A DNA stretch of 64,000 bases, from the NCBI RefSeq assembly GCF_001641335.1, contig NZ_LVEM01000006.1, positions 434,142-498,141 of the forward strand, written 5' to 3'. A program made the position numbers and the translations under genes. The stretch's first letter is position 1, and every line of letters begins with the position of its first letter. The notes beneath the pieces were generated by a model. That model was not told the DNA's origin and did no database searches. It was given only the letters and a program-made list of their open reading frames with translations. This stretch comes from Bradyrhizobium stylosanthis (GTDB lineage: Bacteria > Pseudomonadota > Alphaproteobacteria > Rhizobiales > Xanthobacteraceae). Below are positions 25,782 through 35,119 of this stretch, in pieces.

Positions 25782-27254
25782 GTGTTCGGTAAGCGTAGCG
25801 GAACAGACACCGATCTTCGGGCCCCCAAGCCCGGTGCCGTGTCGCCAGAGCCGACCCCGGCTCCGGCGCCGACGGTGTCGCGCGCGCCGCCTCCGCCGGC
25901 CGTCGCCTCGCCGCCGCTCGCCCCGATCAAGGCCCCGCCGCCGCCTCCCCCCATGGAGAGCCGCCGCTCGGACAATTACTACGAGGTCAAGGCGACCATC
26001 TTCGGCGCGCTGATCGAGGCCATCGACCTCGCCCAGCTCGCCAAGCTCGATTCCGAGTCCGCGCGCGAGGAAATCCGCGACATCGTCAACGAGATCATCG
26101 CGATCAAGAACATCGTGATGTCGATCGCCGAGCAGGAGGAACTGCTCGACGACATCTGCAACGACGTGCTCGGTTACGGTCCGCTGGAGCCGCTGCTGTC
26201 GCGCGACGACATCGCCGACATCATGGTCAACGGCGCCAACACGGTCTTCATCGAAGTCAACGGCAAGATCCAGAAGACCGGTATCCGCTTCCGCGACAAC
26301 CAGCAGCTCCTCAACATCTGCCAGCGCATCGTCAGCCAGGTCGGCCGGCGCGTCGACGAATCCTCGCCGATCTGCGACGCGCGTCTCGCCGACGGCTCGC
26401 GCGTCAACGCCATCGTGCCGCCGCTGTCGATCGACGGCCCCGCGCTCACCATCCGCAAATTCAAGAAGGACAAGCTGACGCTGGATCAGCTCGTCAAGTT
26501 CGGCGCGATCTCGCCGGAGGGCGCCGAGATCCTCCAGATCATCGGCCGCGTCCGCTGCAACGTGCTGATCTCCGGCGGTACCGGTTCGGGCAAGACCACG
26601 CTGCTCAACTGCCTGACCAACTACATCGAGCACGACGAGCGCGTCATCACCTGCGAGGACGCCGCCGAGCTCCAGCTCCAGCAGCCCCATGTGGTGCGGC
26701 TGGAAACCCGCCCGCCCAACATCGAGGGCGAGGGCCAGGTCACCATGCGCGAACTGGTGCGCAACTGCCTGCGTATGCGCCCCGAACGCATCATCGTCGG
26801 CGAAGTCCGCGGACCCGAGGCGTTCGACCTGCTGCAGGCCATGAACACCGGCCATGACGGCTCGATGGGTACGCTGCACGCCAACAATCCGCGCGAGGCG
26901 CTGTCGCGCTGCGAATCCATGATCACGATGGGCGGCTTCTCGCTTCCCTCGCGCACTATCCGCGAGATGATCTGCGCCTCGATCGACGTCATCGTCCAGG
27001 CTGCGCGCCTGCGCGACGGTTCGCGCCGCATCACCCACATCACCGAGGTGATGGGCATGGAAGGCGACACCATCATCACCCAGGACATCTTCCTCTACGA
27101 CCTGGTCGGCGAGGACGCCAACGGCAAGATCATCGGCCAGCACCGCTCGACCGGCATCGGCCGTCCGAAGTTCTGGGAGCGTGCGCGCTATTACGGCGAC
27201 GAGAAGCGCCTTGCCGCCGCGCTCGACGCCGCGGAAGTGGCGCCGAAGACGTGA
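25782..27254 (+). CDS. cpaF: Tad pilus assembly ATPase CpaF/TadA
   Basis: The cytoplasmic hexameric ATPase that drives pilus assembly, 490 residues. A Pro-rich N-terminus (residues about 12-60) precedes the secretion-ATPase core: GYGPLEPLLSRDDIADIMVNG, Walker A ISGGTGSGKTT near 263, Asp box TCEDAAELQLQQPHVVRLE, Walker B IIVGEVRGPEAFDLL and the His box GHDGSMGTLHANN. The GTG at 25782 has GGAG 8 nt upstream. It lies 21 bp after cpaE. Confidence 0.96.
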   Translation: MFGKRSGTDTDLRAPKPGAVSPEPTPAPAPTVSRAPPPPAVASPPLAPIKAPPPPPPMESRRSDNYYEVKATIFGALIEAIDLAQLAKLDSESAREEIRDIVNEIIAIKNIVMSIAEQEELLDDICNDVLGYGPLEPLLSRDDIADIMVNGANTVFIEVNGKIQKTGIRFRDNQQLLNICQRIVSQVGRRVDESSPICDARLADGSRVNAIVPPLSIDGPALTIRKFKKDKLTLDQLVKFGAISPEGAEILQIIGRVRCNVLISGGTGSGKTTLLNCLTNYIEHDERVITCEDAAELQLQQPHVVRLETRPPNIEGEGQVTMRELVRNCLRMRPERIIVGEVRGPEAFDLLQAMNTGHDGSMGTLHANNPREALSRCESMITMGGFSLPSRTIREMICASIDVIVQAARLRDGSRRITHITEVMGMEGDTIITQDIFLYDLVGEDANGKIIGQHRSTGIGRPKFWERARYYGDEKRLAAALDAAEVAPKT

Positions 27255-27270
27255 GCGGGGCAGCGACACC

Positions 27271-28248
27271 ATGAACATTCAGATCCTTGCCCTTGCCTTC
27301 CTCGCCACCGCCGCTGTCGGCGGCATCGCCTGGGTCTTCCTCTATCCGATGCTGTCCGGAGAGCGGAAGGCCGAAAGCCGACGCGCCTCGATTGCCCGCG
27401 CCGACGCGCCGGCGGCCAAGCAGTCCGAAAAGAGCCAGCGCTCGCGCCGCGAGCAGGTCGAGACCTCGCTGAAGGATCTCGAGGCCCGGCGCCAGCAGGA
27501 GAAGAGCGTCCCGCTCAGCGTCCGCATCTCGCAGGCCGGGCTGAACTGGACACCGCAGAAATTCTGGATCGTCTCCGCCATCGTCGGGGGCGCGCTGTTC
27601 GCGGCCGCCATGTTTGTCGGCGGCGGTGTGCTCGGCGCCGCCGGTCTTGCCTTTGCCGGCGGCTTCGGCTTGCCGCGCTGGGCCCTCGGCTTCCTGAAGA
27701 AACGCCGCGAAACCAAGTTCCTGGCGGCACTGCCCGACGCCGTGGACGTCATCGTCCGCGGCATCAAGGCGGGCCTGCCGCTGTTCGAATCGATCAAGGT
27801 CGTGGCCGCCGACGCGCCCGAGCCGCTGCGCAGCGAGTTCCTGGCCATCATCGAGACCCAGGCGATCGGCATGCCGCTCGGCGAAGCCTGCTCGCGCCTC
27901 TACGATCGCATGCCGCTGCCGGAAGCCAACTTCTTCGGCATCGTCATCTCGATCCAGCAGAAGTCGGGCGGCAACCTCTCCGAAGCGCTCGGCAACCTCT
28001 CCAAGGTGCTGCGCGACCGCAAGAAGATGAAGGAAAAGATCCAGGCGATGTCGATGGAAGCCAAGGCTTCGGCCGGCATCATCGGGTCGCTGCCGCCGAT
28101 CGTGATGTTCCTCGTCTATCTCACGACGCCGCACTACATCTCTCTGCTATGGACCCATCCGACCGGTCAGCTCATGCTGGTCGGTTGCGTCATCTGGATG
28201 TCGGTTGGCATCATGGTGATGAAGAAGATGATCAACTTCGATTTCTGA
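27271..28248 (+). CDS. tadB: Tad pilus inner-membrane platform protein TadB
   Basis: A GspF-family polytopic protein of the pilus assembly platform, 325 residues, starting at the ATG at 27271 (MNIQILALAFL). A first membrane span is followed by a charged linker rich in Lys/Arg/Gln, two spans near 110-150, and the T2SSF domain: ALPDAVDVIVRGIKAGLPLFESI and SIQQKSGGNLSEALGNLSKVLRDRK, then C-terminal spans. It pairs with TadC, which starts 9 bp later. Confidence 0.94.
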   Translation: MNIQILALAFLATAAVGGIAWVFLYPMLSGERKAESRRASIARADAPAAKQSEKSQRSRREQVETSLKDLEARRQQEKSVPLSVRISQAGLNWTPQKFWIVSAIVGGALFAAAMFVGGGVLGAAGLAFAGGFGLPRWALGFLKKRRETKFLAALPDAVDVIVRGIKAGLPLFESIKVVAADAPEPLRSEFLAIIETQAIGMPLGEACSRLYDRMPLPEANFFGIVISIQQKSGGNLSEALGNLSKVLRDRKKMKEKIQAMSMEAKASAGIIGSLPPIVMFLVYLTTPHYISLLWTHPTGQLMLVGCVIWMSVGIMVMKKMINFDF

Positions 28249-28257
28249 CGGTGGCGT

Positions 28258-29232
28258 ATGGTCGAGTTCCTCGTTTCAAAACTGCATGACGTCCGCTTCA
28301 TGACCATGCTGCTTGCGGCCATCGCCGCGAGCGCAACCGTCTATACGCTGGTGATGCCGCTGTTCGCCGGCGAGGGCCTCTCCAAGCGGATGAAGGCGGT
28401 GGCGAGCGAGCGCGAACGCATCCGCCAGCGCGAGCGCGAGCGTCTCAACAAGAACGAGAAGGTCTCGCTGCGCCAAACGCCGAAGCAGCTCGTCTCGCGT
28501 GTGGTCGAGGACTTCAACCTCACCAAATGGCTCGCGCAGGAGGCCGCGCGCGACAAGCTCATCATGGCGGGCTACCGCGGCCAGGCGCCCTACGTCACAT
28601 TCCTGTTCGCGCGCATGGTGGCTCCGATCGTGCTGTTCGTCGGCTCGATCCTGTATGTGTTCCTGATCGCGCATATGGAGAAGCCGATGCCGATCAAGAT
28701 CGGCATCTGTGTCGGCGCCGCCTATCTCGGCCTGCAGGCGCCGATGCTGTTCCTCAGGAACGCGATCTCCAAGCGCCAGCTCTCGATCAAGCGCGCCTTC
28801 CCGGACGCGCTCGACCTGCTGCTGATCTGCATCGAATCCGGCATGTCGGTCGAAATGGCCTTCCGCAAGGTCGCCACCGAGATCGTGGGCCAGTCGATCG
28901 CGCTGTCGGAAGAATTCACACTGACCACCGCCGAGCTGTCCTATCTGCAGGATCGCAAGGTCGCCTACGAAAACCTGGCGCGGCGCACCGGCCTCGAAGG
29001 CGTCAAATCGGTGTGTCTGGCGCTTCAGCAGGCGGAACGCTACGGCACGCCGCTCGGGCACTCGCTGCGCGTCATGGCGCAGGAAAACCGCGACATGCGC
29101 ATGAACGAGGCCGAGAAGAAGGCCGCCGCGCTGCCGCCGAAGCTGACGGTGCCGATGATCCTGTTCTTCCTGCCGGTGCTGTTCGTCGTCATTCTCGGAC
29201 CGACCGGCATCAAGATCTCCGAGCTGCAATGA
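28258..29232 (+). CDS. tadC: Tad pilus inner-membrane platform protein TadC
   Basis: The second GspF-family platform protein, 324 residues. N-terminal and central membrane spans flank a highly charged region (SERERIRQRERERLNKNEK, residues about 56-74). The T2SSF-like domain has AFPDALDLLLICIESGMSVEMAFRKV, ERYGTPLGHSLRVMAQE and a terminal hydrophobic pair ending ILFFLPVLFVVILGP. It ends the plus-strand cpa/tad unit. Confidence 0.94.
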   Translation: MVEFLVSKLHDVRFMTMLLAAIAASATVYTLVMPLFAGEGLSKRMKAVASERERIRQRERERLNKNEKVSLRQTPKQLVSRVVEDFNLTKWLAQEAARDKLIMAGYRGQAPYVTFLFARMVAPIVLFVGSILYVFLIAHMEKPMPIKIGICVGAAYLGLQAPMLFLRNAISKRQLSIKRAFPDALDLLLICIESGMSVEMAFRKVATEIVGQSIALSEEFTLTTAELSYLQDRKVAYENLARRTGLEGVKSVCLALQQAERYGTPLGHSLRVMAQENRDMRMNEAEKKAAALPPKLTVPMILFFLPVLFVVILGPTGIKISELQ

Positions 29233-29240
29233 TGCGGGAG

Positions 29241-29260
29241 GCGGACCGCAAGCGGTCCGC
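29241..29260. other. Perfect 9-bp hairpin between convergent tadC and tadD
   Basis: GCGGACCGC-AA-GCGGTCCGC with no T-tract. Its location between convergent genes suggests an mRNA 3'-end structure shared by both transcripts. Termination itself is not demonstrated by the sequence. Confidence 0.5.
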
Positions 29261-29295
29261 GCCGGCAGTATCGGGACGAGGATATCCGGTCTGGA

Positions 29296-30117
29296 TCAGT
29301 CGGACTGGCTGAGCGAGGCGACCGGCATCCGCTTCGGCGCGCCGCGCGGGCCTTCGCTGCGGCTCAGCATGTCCTTGAGGTAGGCGACATTGGCCGCAGC
29401 CTGGTCCGGCGGCAGGTCCGCCTTCACGATGGTCTCGGCCTCCGCGAAGCGGCCCTGGAGACCGACGACCAGGCCGAGATTTTGCCGCACCCGGCTGCTG
29501 GCGCGCGGCGAGGCATAGGCCTGCCGCAGCGCCTCCTCGGCCTTCGGCAGGTCTTTCGACAGCATGTAGGACAGGCCCAGATTGGAGAGCACGCCGGGGT
29601 CGCCCGGTGCGATCTTCAGCGCGCTCGTGTAGTAGCCGCGCGCCTCCTCGTGACGGCCCATCTGGTCGAGCGCCGTGCCCTGCACCGAGAGCAGGCGCCA
29701 GTCCGGATTGTCGGGCGAATGCGCCTTCGACAGCACGTCGAAGGCCTGCTGGAAATTGCCGTTGTCGGCGAGCGCGCGGCCGTACTGGGCCAGCAGCACC
29801 TTGTTGCCGGGATTGGCGATGGTCGCCTGCTCGAGCACGGCGGCGGCCTGCGCGCGCTGGCCGTTGGCGCGCAGCGCCTGGCCATAGCCGAGCGCGGCGT
29901 CAGGGTCCTTGGGATTGGCACGGTAGCGCTCGCCATAGACTTCGACGGCGCGGGCGGGTTCGGCGGGAGCTGCCTCCGCGCGCGAGCCGCTCGACCCGAT
30001 CGAGCCGGTGACGTCGGAGAGCTTTGACATTGCCGTGCAGCCGCCGAGGCTGATCGCCACCATCGCGACGAGCGAGGCGGACGCGAGGAGCCGGGCAGGA
30101 CTGAACCGTTGACGCAT
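29296..30117 (-). CDS. tadD: TadD-like TPR lipoprotein of the Flp pilus
   Basis: A 273-residue lipoprotein with lipobox SLGGC (Cys27) followed by a short linker and about five TPR-type helical repeats: NPKDPDAALGYGQALRANGQ, NPGNKVLLAQYGRALADNG, DWRLLSVQGTALDQMGRHEEA, DPGVLSNLGLSYMLSKDL and further. TadD proteins are pilotins or scaffolds for the Tad secretin complex. It is convergent with tadC. TTAACC and TTAACG half-sites upstream (30172-30193) may be CtrA-related. Confidence 0.9.
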   Translation of the reverse strand: MRQRFSPARLLASASLVAMVAISLGGCTAMSKLSDVTGSIGSSGSRAEAAPAEPARAVEVYGERYRANPKDPDAALGYGQALRANGQRAQAAAVLEQATIANPGNKVLLAQYGRALADNGNFQQAFDVLSKAHSPDNPDWRLLSVQGTALDQMGRHEEARGYYTSALKIAPGDPGVLSNLGLSYMLSKDLPKAEEALRQAYASPRASSRVRQNLGLVVGLQGRFAEAETIVKADLPPDQAAANVAYLKDMLSRSEGPRGAPKRMPVASLSQSD

Positions 30118-30205
30118 GACGCTTTGACTCTCGAGCGGAGGGATCGAGCCGAACGCGCCAGCAATAGACTGTTAACCCTAATGGCCGGTTAACGCCGGTT
30201 GCCCG

Positions 30206-31702
30206 TCAATTTGGCGTCCGCGGCGGCGCCTCCCCGCCAGGGTCGACGCCGAGCCTGCTGACCTGCTCGTACAGGTCCCGCAACAATTGCAGTCTTCGCT
30301 GCACCTGCGCCTCGATGTCGACGTCCGCACGCGGTCCGCCCGGCAGCTCGCGCAGGAGATCGTCGCGATTGCCCAGACACCTGATGCGGATCTCGTCGAG
30401 CTGAGCGTCGTCGATACCGAGCACGCCCGCGGAGTGGGCGGTCAGCCGCCGCAGCATCTGCGTCACCGCGGCAAGCGCCTCGGCGTCCTGCCTGCGCGCC
30501 GACCTTGCGAACCTGCCCTCCAGTTCGGCCCAGGTCTCGGCGGTGACGAGGTAGGTGAGGAACGCGCCGGGCCAGTCCACGTCGTCGACGGGGTGGAAGA
30601 CGTGGCGCTTCAGGAGCTGGCGGGCGAAAGCCGCAGCTCGATCCCGCGTCAGTGTCGTCAATGCACCGATCTCGATGGCCGATTGAACCACCGGGTCGCG
30701 GGAAAAATCCCGCCCGGCGGGCAGCCTGATCACGCCATCAGGCAAATTCGAGTCGAGCAATTTGAAGACGCTGTCGTTGCGCCGCCGCGAATAGCGGGCG
30801 ATCGCGAAGCAATACTCATCATTGCCCGTGCCGGACATCGGGCCGAAATGGATGAGGTTGAAGCCGGCATCGTCGCCGGCCTGCCCGGTCGAGGACGGAC
30901 AGGACAGCACATAGATCGTGCGCCAGAACGCTTCATCGCCCCTGCTCCGCGTCGCACGCGGATCGGGAATCGAATAGCGGGTCAGCCCCTCGACGTGCCG
31001 GTGGCCGTGCAGGACCAGATCGACGTTGAGCGAGGTCGCCGCTTCGAGGAAGGTCGCGGGCGCGGCGAGATACATCAGCGGCTCGTCCGGCGCGCCGAGA
31101 AAGCGTTTTCCTTCGCCGGTTGCCTGCGGCAGCGGATGATGGTGCATCGCCAGCACCCGCACGAGGTTTTCGACCGGCTCGGAATAGTCGGCGCGACCGG
31201 CCGATCCGAGGCTGCCTGCGAGATCGACGCTCAGCCGCGCGGAATCGGCGACCATGGCGTTGTAGGCGGCCTGGTCGATGTTGCCGCTCGCAAAGGTGGT
31301 GAGGCTGGCGCGGTTGGAATCGAGCAGCACGAGGTCGAGGCCGGCCTGGCGGTAATAGACGCTCTTCGAGGTCCGCGGCAGGTGCAGGTAGTCGTAGACG
31401 TCGTGGCGGCCCGCGCGCCGGCCCGCCCGCCCGGCGTCGTGATTGCCGGCGACCGCCTGGATATCGGTGAACAGCCCGCCCTGCCGGAAGGACGCGATGA
31501 CGGCGAGGGCTTCGTCCAGCGCGCGCGGCGTCGGGTCGTCGACGAGATCGCCGGTGATCAGCAGGATGCGATCGGGAACATCGGCGAAGTCCGCCATCTT
31601 CTCGCGCAGAGCGGCTCCCAGCGCCTCGATCGTCGCGAGCAGCCGGCCTGATCCATCCAGATGCAGGTCTGAGATCTGGGCAATGACGAACGATCTATGC
31701 AT
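30206..31702 (-). CDS. Calcineurin-like metallophosphoesterase with long C-terminal extension
   Basis: A 498-residue cytoplasmic protein. The first 290 residues carry the metallophosphatase motifs: AQISDLHLDG, ITGDLVDDPT, AVAGNHDAGR, ALAMHHHPLPQ-type region (LAMHHHP) and LHGHRHVEGLTR. The final 200 residues, rich in charged helices, match nothing I recognise and end with a Pro/Arg segment (RLGVDPGGEAPPRTPN). The ATG at 31702 begins directly before the first motif; the frame is open further upstream without support. The substrate could be a nucleotide, cyclic nucleotide or protein phosphate. It is transcribed alone. Confidence 0.85.
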   Translation of the reverse strand: MHRSFVIAQISDLHLDGSGRLLATIEALGAALREKMADFADVPDRILLITGDLVDDPTPRALDEALAVIASFRQGGLFTDIQAVAGNHDAGRAGRRAGRHDVYDYLHLPRTSKSVYYRQAGLDLVLLDSNRASLTTFASGNIDQAAYNAMVADSARLSVDLAGSLGSAGRADYSEPVENLVRVLAMHHHPLPQATGEGKRFLGAPDEPLMYLAAPATFLEAATSLNVDLVLHGHRHVEGLTRYSIPDPRATRSRGDEAFWRTIYVLSCPSSTGQAGDDAGFNLIHFGPMSGTGNDEYCFAIARYSRRRNDSVFKLLDSNLPDGVIRLPAGRDFSRDPVVQSAIEIGALTTLTRDRAAAFARQLLKRHVFHPVDDVDWPGAFLTYLVTAETWAELEGRFARSARRQDAEALAAVTQMLRRLTAHSAGVLGIDDAQLDEIRIRCLGNRDDLLRELPGGPRADVDIEAQVQRRLQLLRDLYEQVSRLGVDPGGEAPPRTPN

Positions 31703-31993
31703 TTTGCGCCGCTCATTTGCGAATGCCGCGCCGCTCAAACGAAAAGAGAAATGGCTTCGACGAACAGGTTCAGGCTGGTCTCGACCGGCGCAGGGATGAC
31801 ACCGGAGCAAGTATCAACCGCATGCCGCCGCGCTCTTGCGCTCGATACGTGCAGGGACGCGGAGCACAATCTAAAATATCCACCAATAATGCCACAACCG
31901 CAGCGCTAGTAAAGCCCCGCGGCCGCGCTCTCGTGAACGGCAGTTCTCAACGTGGATACGAGGGCTGCCGCACGACGGTTTCGTTCCGCCCGA

Positions 31994-32197
31994 TCAATAT
32001 TCGATGGCAAGCCGCTTGCGGATTTCGTCGATGCGCTTGTCGAGTGCATCGAAGCGCGCGTGGACGGAGCGGTCATGAAGATAGAAGACGTAGCCGCCGG
32101 CCAGGAACGCGAAGATCCAGTGATGATGCTCGACGTAAACAAAGATCGCCTCGACGGCCTGGCCGATGAATGTGACCACGCTCCACACAAATTCCAT
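31994..32197 (-). CDS. Small membrane protein (67 aa), uncharacterised
   Basis: A short protein with two close hydrophobic stretches (FVWSVVTFIGQAVEAIFVYV and WIFAFLAGGYVFYL) followed by a charged tail (RFDALDKRIDEIRKRLAIEY) that looks like a short coiled coil. The ATG at 32197 has a strong GGAGGGA 6 nt upstream. The 291 bp upstream of the phosphoesterase start, to the left, contain nothing else convincing. Function unknown. Confidence 0.7.
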   Translation of the reverse strand: MEFVWSVVTFIGQAVEAIFVYVEHHHWIFAFLAGGYVFYLHDRSVHARFDALDKRIDEIRKRLAIEY

Positions 32198-32394
32198 TGC
32201 GTTCCCTCCGGGCAGGCTTCGCCTCCGGCCACCGGCGATCCTTCGTACGCCTGACGGCCTTTGCCGGAACCTAGCATGGCCAAGTTGCTGCGAGTAGCGG
32301 CCGCTGATCGACCGGCAGCAAAGCCGATTGCGGCCACGGCAAAACTCTGCGAAGTCTCCTGGAGTTTACCTGACCAGACGATCCGGACCCGCCA

Positions 32395-33768
32395 ATGCCC
32401 TCTGTCTTCGAGACGTCCTCGACCGCCATCCCGATCACCTTCGTCACCAAGTCGGGCTGGGATGCCGTGCGCGAGAGCTTGCCGCCGGCGCAGCGCCAGT
32501 ACGCCGCCGCGAGCGCCTATTCGGCCAAGCCGGGCGGCTATCTCGCGCTGCCCGCGCCCGACGGCACGATCGCGCAAGTGCTGTTCGGCCTCGAGGACGA
32601 AGGGGCAAGGTCGCGCGACCTGTTCCGGCCGGGCGCCCTGCCCGGCCTGCTGCCGCCGGGGACCTATCGCTTCGCCAACGCACCGCACGATGCACGGCTC
32701 GCCGCGCTCGCCTTCGCGCTCGGCACCTACCGCTTTGCCCGCTACCGCAAGGCCGACAGGCCGGAGGTCCGCCTCGTGCCGCCCGACGGCGTGGACGCCG
32801 CCGAGATCGATCGCATCGCAAACGCCGCGATGCTGGCACGCGACCTCATCAACACGCCCTCCAACGACATGGGGCCGGATGAGCTCGCCGCGGCCGCACA
32901 AGCGCTTGCCGCCGAATTCGGCGCGAGCTTCGCGTGCACCATCGGCGAGGAGCTGGAGACAAATTTTCCGCTGATCCACGCCGTCGGCATGGCCTCCGAC
33001 CGCGCGCCGCGGCTGATCGACATCGGCTGGGGCGACCCTGCGCATCCCAAGGTGACGCTGGTCGGCAAGGGCGTCTGCTTCGACACCGGCGGGCTCGACC
33101 TGAAGCCGTCGAGCGGCATGCTGATCATGAAGAAGGACATGGGCGGCGCCGCCAACGTGCTGGCGCTGGCGCGCATGGTGATGGACGCCAAGCTGAAAGT
33201 GCGGCTGCGCGTGCTGATCCCCGCGGTCGAGAACGCGGTCGCCGGAAATGCCTTCCGCCCGCTCGACATCTTCACCTCCCGCAAGGGCATCACGGTCGAG
33301 ATCGGCAATACGGATGCGGAGGGCCGCCTGGTGCTCGCCGACGCATTGGCACTGGCGGACGAGGAGAAGCCCGACCTGCTGATCGATCTGGGCACGCTGA
33401 CCGGCGCGGCGCGCGTTGCGCTAGGCCCGGATTTACCGCCCTTTTACACCCATGATGAGACGCTGGCCGCCGATGTCGCGCGCTGCGCGGCGAAGGAGAA
33501 CGATCCGTTGTGGCGCATGCCGCTGTGGCCGCCTTACGATGCCTGGCTGGACTCCAAGACCGCCACCATCACCAACGCGCCGTCCGGCGGCTTTGCCGGC
33601 TCGATCACCTGCGCGCTGTTCCTGCAACGCTTCGTCGAGCACGCCGGCAGCTGGCTGCATGTCGACATCTACGGCTGGACGCCGTCGGCCAAGCCGGCGC
33701 GGCCCGAGGGCGGCGAGTGCCAGGCCGCGCGCGCCATCTACAAGGTGCTGAGCGAGCGCTATGCATGA
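32395..33768 (+). CDS. Leucyl aminopeptidase family (M17) metallopeptidase
   Basis: A 457-residue cytoplasmic aminopeptidase releasing N-terminal residues from peptides. The C-terminal catalytic domain shows the two-metal signature: VGKGVCFDTGGLDLKPSSGM with the metal-binding Lys and Asp, KKDMGGAANVL and NTDAEGRLVLADAL with the catalytic Arg. The N-terminal domain is divergent from PepA. The gene overlaps the NlpC/P60 gene by 8 bp, so the two are coupled; together they could recycle cell-wall or imported peptides. This is inference from context. Confidence 0.93.
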   Translation: MPSVFETSSTAIPITFVTKSGWDAVRESLPPAQRQYAAASAYSAKPGGYLALPAPDGTIAQVLFGLEDEGARSRDLFRPGALPGLLPPGTYRFANAPHDARLAALAFALGTYRFARYRKADRPEVRLVPPDGVDAAEIDRIANAAMLARDLINTPSNDMGPDELAAAAQALAAEFGASFACTIGEELETNFPLIHAVGMASDRAPRLIDIGWGDPAHPKVTLVGKGVCFDTGGLDLKPSSGMLIMKKDMGGAANVLALARMVMDAKLKVRLRVLIPAVENAVAGNAFRPLDIFTSRKGITVEIGNTDAEGRLVLADALALADEEKPDLLIDLGTLTGAARVALGPDLPPFYTHDETLAADVARCAAKENDPLWRMPLWPPYDAWLDSKTATITNAPSGGFAGSITCALFLQRFVEHAGSWLHVDIYGWTPSAKPARPEGGECQAARAIYKVLSERYA

Positions 33769-34603
33769 TTCGCGAGTGACACCGGCCCGCGGCGATCTTG
33801 CCGCGAAATATCTCGAAGGCAAGGTCGAGGCGCAGCGCTTCGTCGAGGGTGAAGAGTTCGAGGTGGTCGAACCGGTCGCGCCCGTGCGCGAGCAGCCGTC
33901 CTCAGGCGCGATGTTGATGACACAGGCGCTGCGCGGCGAGCGCGTTACGGTCTACGATCGCAACGGCGAGGGCTGGGCCTGGGGCCAGCTCAATGGCGAC
34001 GGCTATGTCGGCTGGCTGCCGGATGCGGCGCTCGCAAAGCCCGTAGCCGTTCCGACGCACAAGGTGAGTGCGCTCCGAACCTTTGCTTTCCCCGGGCCCT
34101 CGATCAAGCTGCCGCCGGCCGACACGCTGGTGCTGGGATCGAAGATCGCCGTGGCCCGCGAAGACGGCAGCTTTGCCGTGACGCGCGAAGGGACATTCGT
34201 GCCGAAGACGCATCTCGCTTCGCTCGACCACAGCGAGCCGGACTTCGTCGCCGTCGCCGAGCGCTTCGTCGGCACGCCCTATCTCTGGGGCGGCAAGAGC
34301 AGTCTCGGCATCGATTGCTCGGGCCTGGTTCAGGTTTCGCTGACGTCGGCCGGCATCGGCTGCCCGCGCGACAGCGACATGCAGCAGGCGGGGCTCGGCC
34401 GCGCGCTGGAGCCGCATGAGCGCGGCAGCTTGCGACGCGGCGACCTGATCTTCTGGAAAGGGCATGTCGCCATCGTCAGCGACGGCGACACCATGGTTCA
34501 CGCCAATGCCCATCACATGGCGACGGTGGTCGAGCCGATCGAGCCTGCGATTGCGCGGATCAGGCAGGCCGGCAGCGAAGTCGCGGCGATCAAGCGGCTA
34601 TAG
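33761..34603 (+). CDS. NlpC/P60 family cell-wall endopeptidase with SH3-type domains
   Basis: A 280-residue protein. Residues about 35-150 contain two bacterial SH3-like regions (REQPSSGAMLMTQALRGERV, GWAWGQLNGDGYVGWLP). The NlpC/P60 domain has the catalytic Cys in SSLGIDCSGLVQVS (about residue 185), the His in FWKGHVAIVSDGDTMVHANAH and the third polar residue in that last segment. Members cleave gamma-D-Glu-diaminoacid bonds in peptidoglycan peptides. No signal peptide is evident, so it may process cytoplasmic muropeptides in partnership with the overlapping M17 peptidase. Confidence 0.92.
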   Translation: MHDSRVTPARGDLAAKYLEGKVEAQRFVEGEEFEVVEPVAPVREQPSSGAMLMTQALRGERVTVYDRNGEGWAWGQLNGDGYVGWLPDAALAKPVAVPTHKVSALRTFAFPGPSIKLPPADTLVLGSKIAVAREDGSFAVTREGTFVPKTHLASLDHSEPDFVAVAERFVGTPYLWGGKSSLGIDCSGLVQVSLTSAGIGCPRDSDMQQAGLGRALEPHERGSLRRGDLIFWKGHVAIVSDGDTMVHANAHHMATVVEPIEPAIARIRQAGSEVAAIKRL

Positions 34604-34632
34604 GCCGTCTCCTCACGAAGTCGCCGCGTGGA

Positions 34633-34872
34633 TCAGACGTCACGATCGTGGCCGGCACCGGGCTTCGGCTTGTAGATCGGGGGGATGCAGCTGCCGAAGC
34701 GCGGATCGAGCGGATCGTAACGCGACCGCGTTCTCGCGACGATATACAGCACCGCCAGCGTAAAAGAGCCGAGCAGCAGCGATAGCCACAAGGGTGCTCG
34801 AATTGCGATCAAAAGCACCGTTGCACCAAGCATCAGCAAGGCGACAGTGCTCGCAGACAGCTTTGAAGCCAT
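34633..34872 (-). CDS. Small two-span membrane protein (79 aa), uncharacterised
   Basis: It starts at the ATG at 34872 (MASKLSAST), which has GGAG 6 nt upstream. Two hydrophobic spans (VALLMLGATVLLIAIRA and LWLSLLLGSFTLAVLYIVA) are followed by a soluble tail of about 27 residues with Pro and basic residues (FGSCIPPIYKPKPGAGHDRDV). It is convergent with the NlpC/P60 gene. No family is recognised; the longer frame to 35052 lacks an RBS. Confidence 0.65.
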   Translation of the reverse strand: MASKLSASTVALLMLGATVLLIAIRAPLWLSLLLGSFTLAVLYIVARTRSRYDPLDPRFGSCIPPIYKPKPGAGHDRDV

Positions 34873-35119
34873 CACCGGCTCCGCAATCAGCTTGAGGCGG
34901 GATATTACCTCGGAAACCAATACATTTGTGAGAGCCGGCTGCGACACTCCAGCGCAGATCCCTCGCGTTCCGGGAACACGGGCGTGGGCCCCCGGTAGCG
35001 GAAGGGCGATCCGCTCCGGCTTCTGACACCGTGCGGTGCAGCTACGGAACAACGTTACATCTCAGAGTTTCGCGGAACGAAACGCGTCGTCAGCCCTTCT
35101 CTGGCTTAGGGAGGTGCCC

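Noticed and set aside
25728..27278. 516-residue minus-strand frame opposite cpaF
   Set aside because: It is a shadow of the ATPase gene, whose Walker, Asp-box and His-box motifs are intact on the plus strand.
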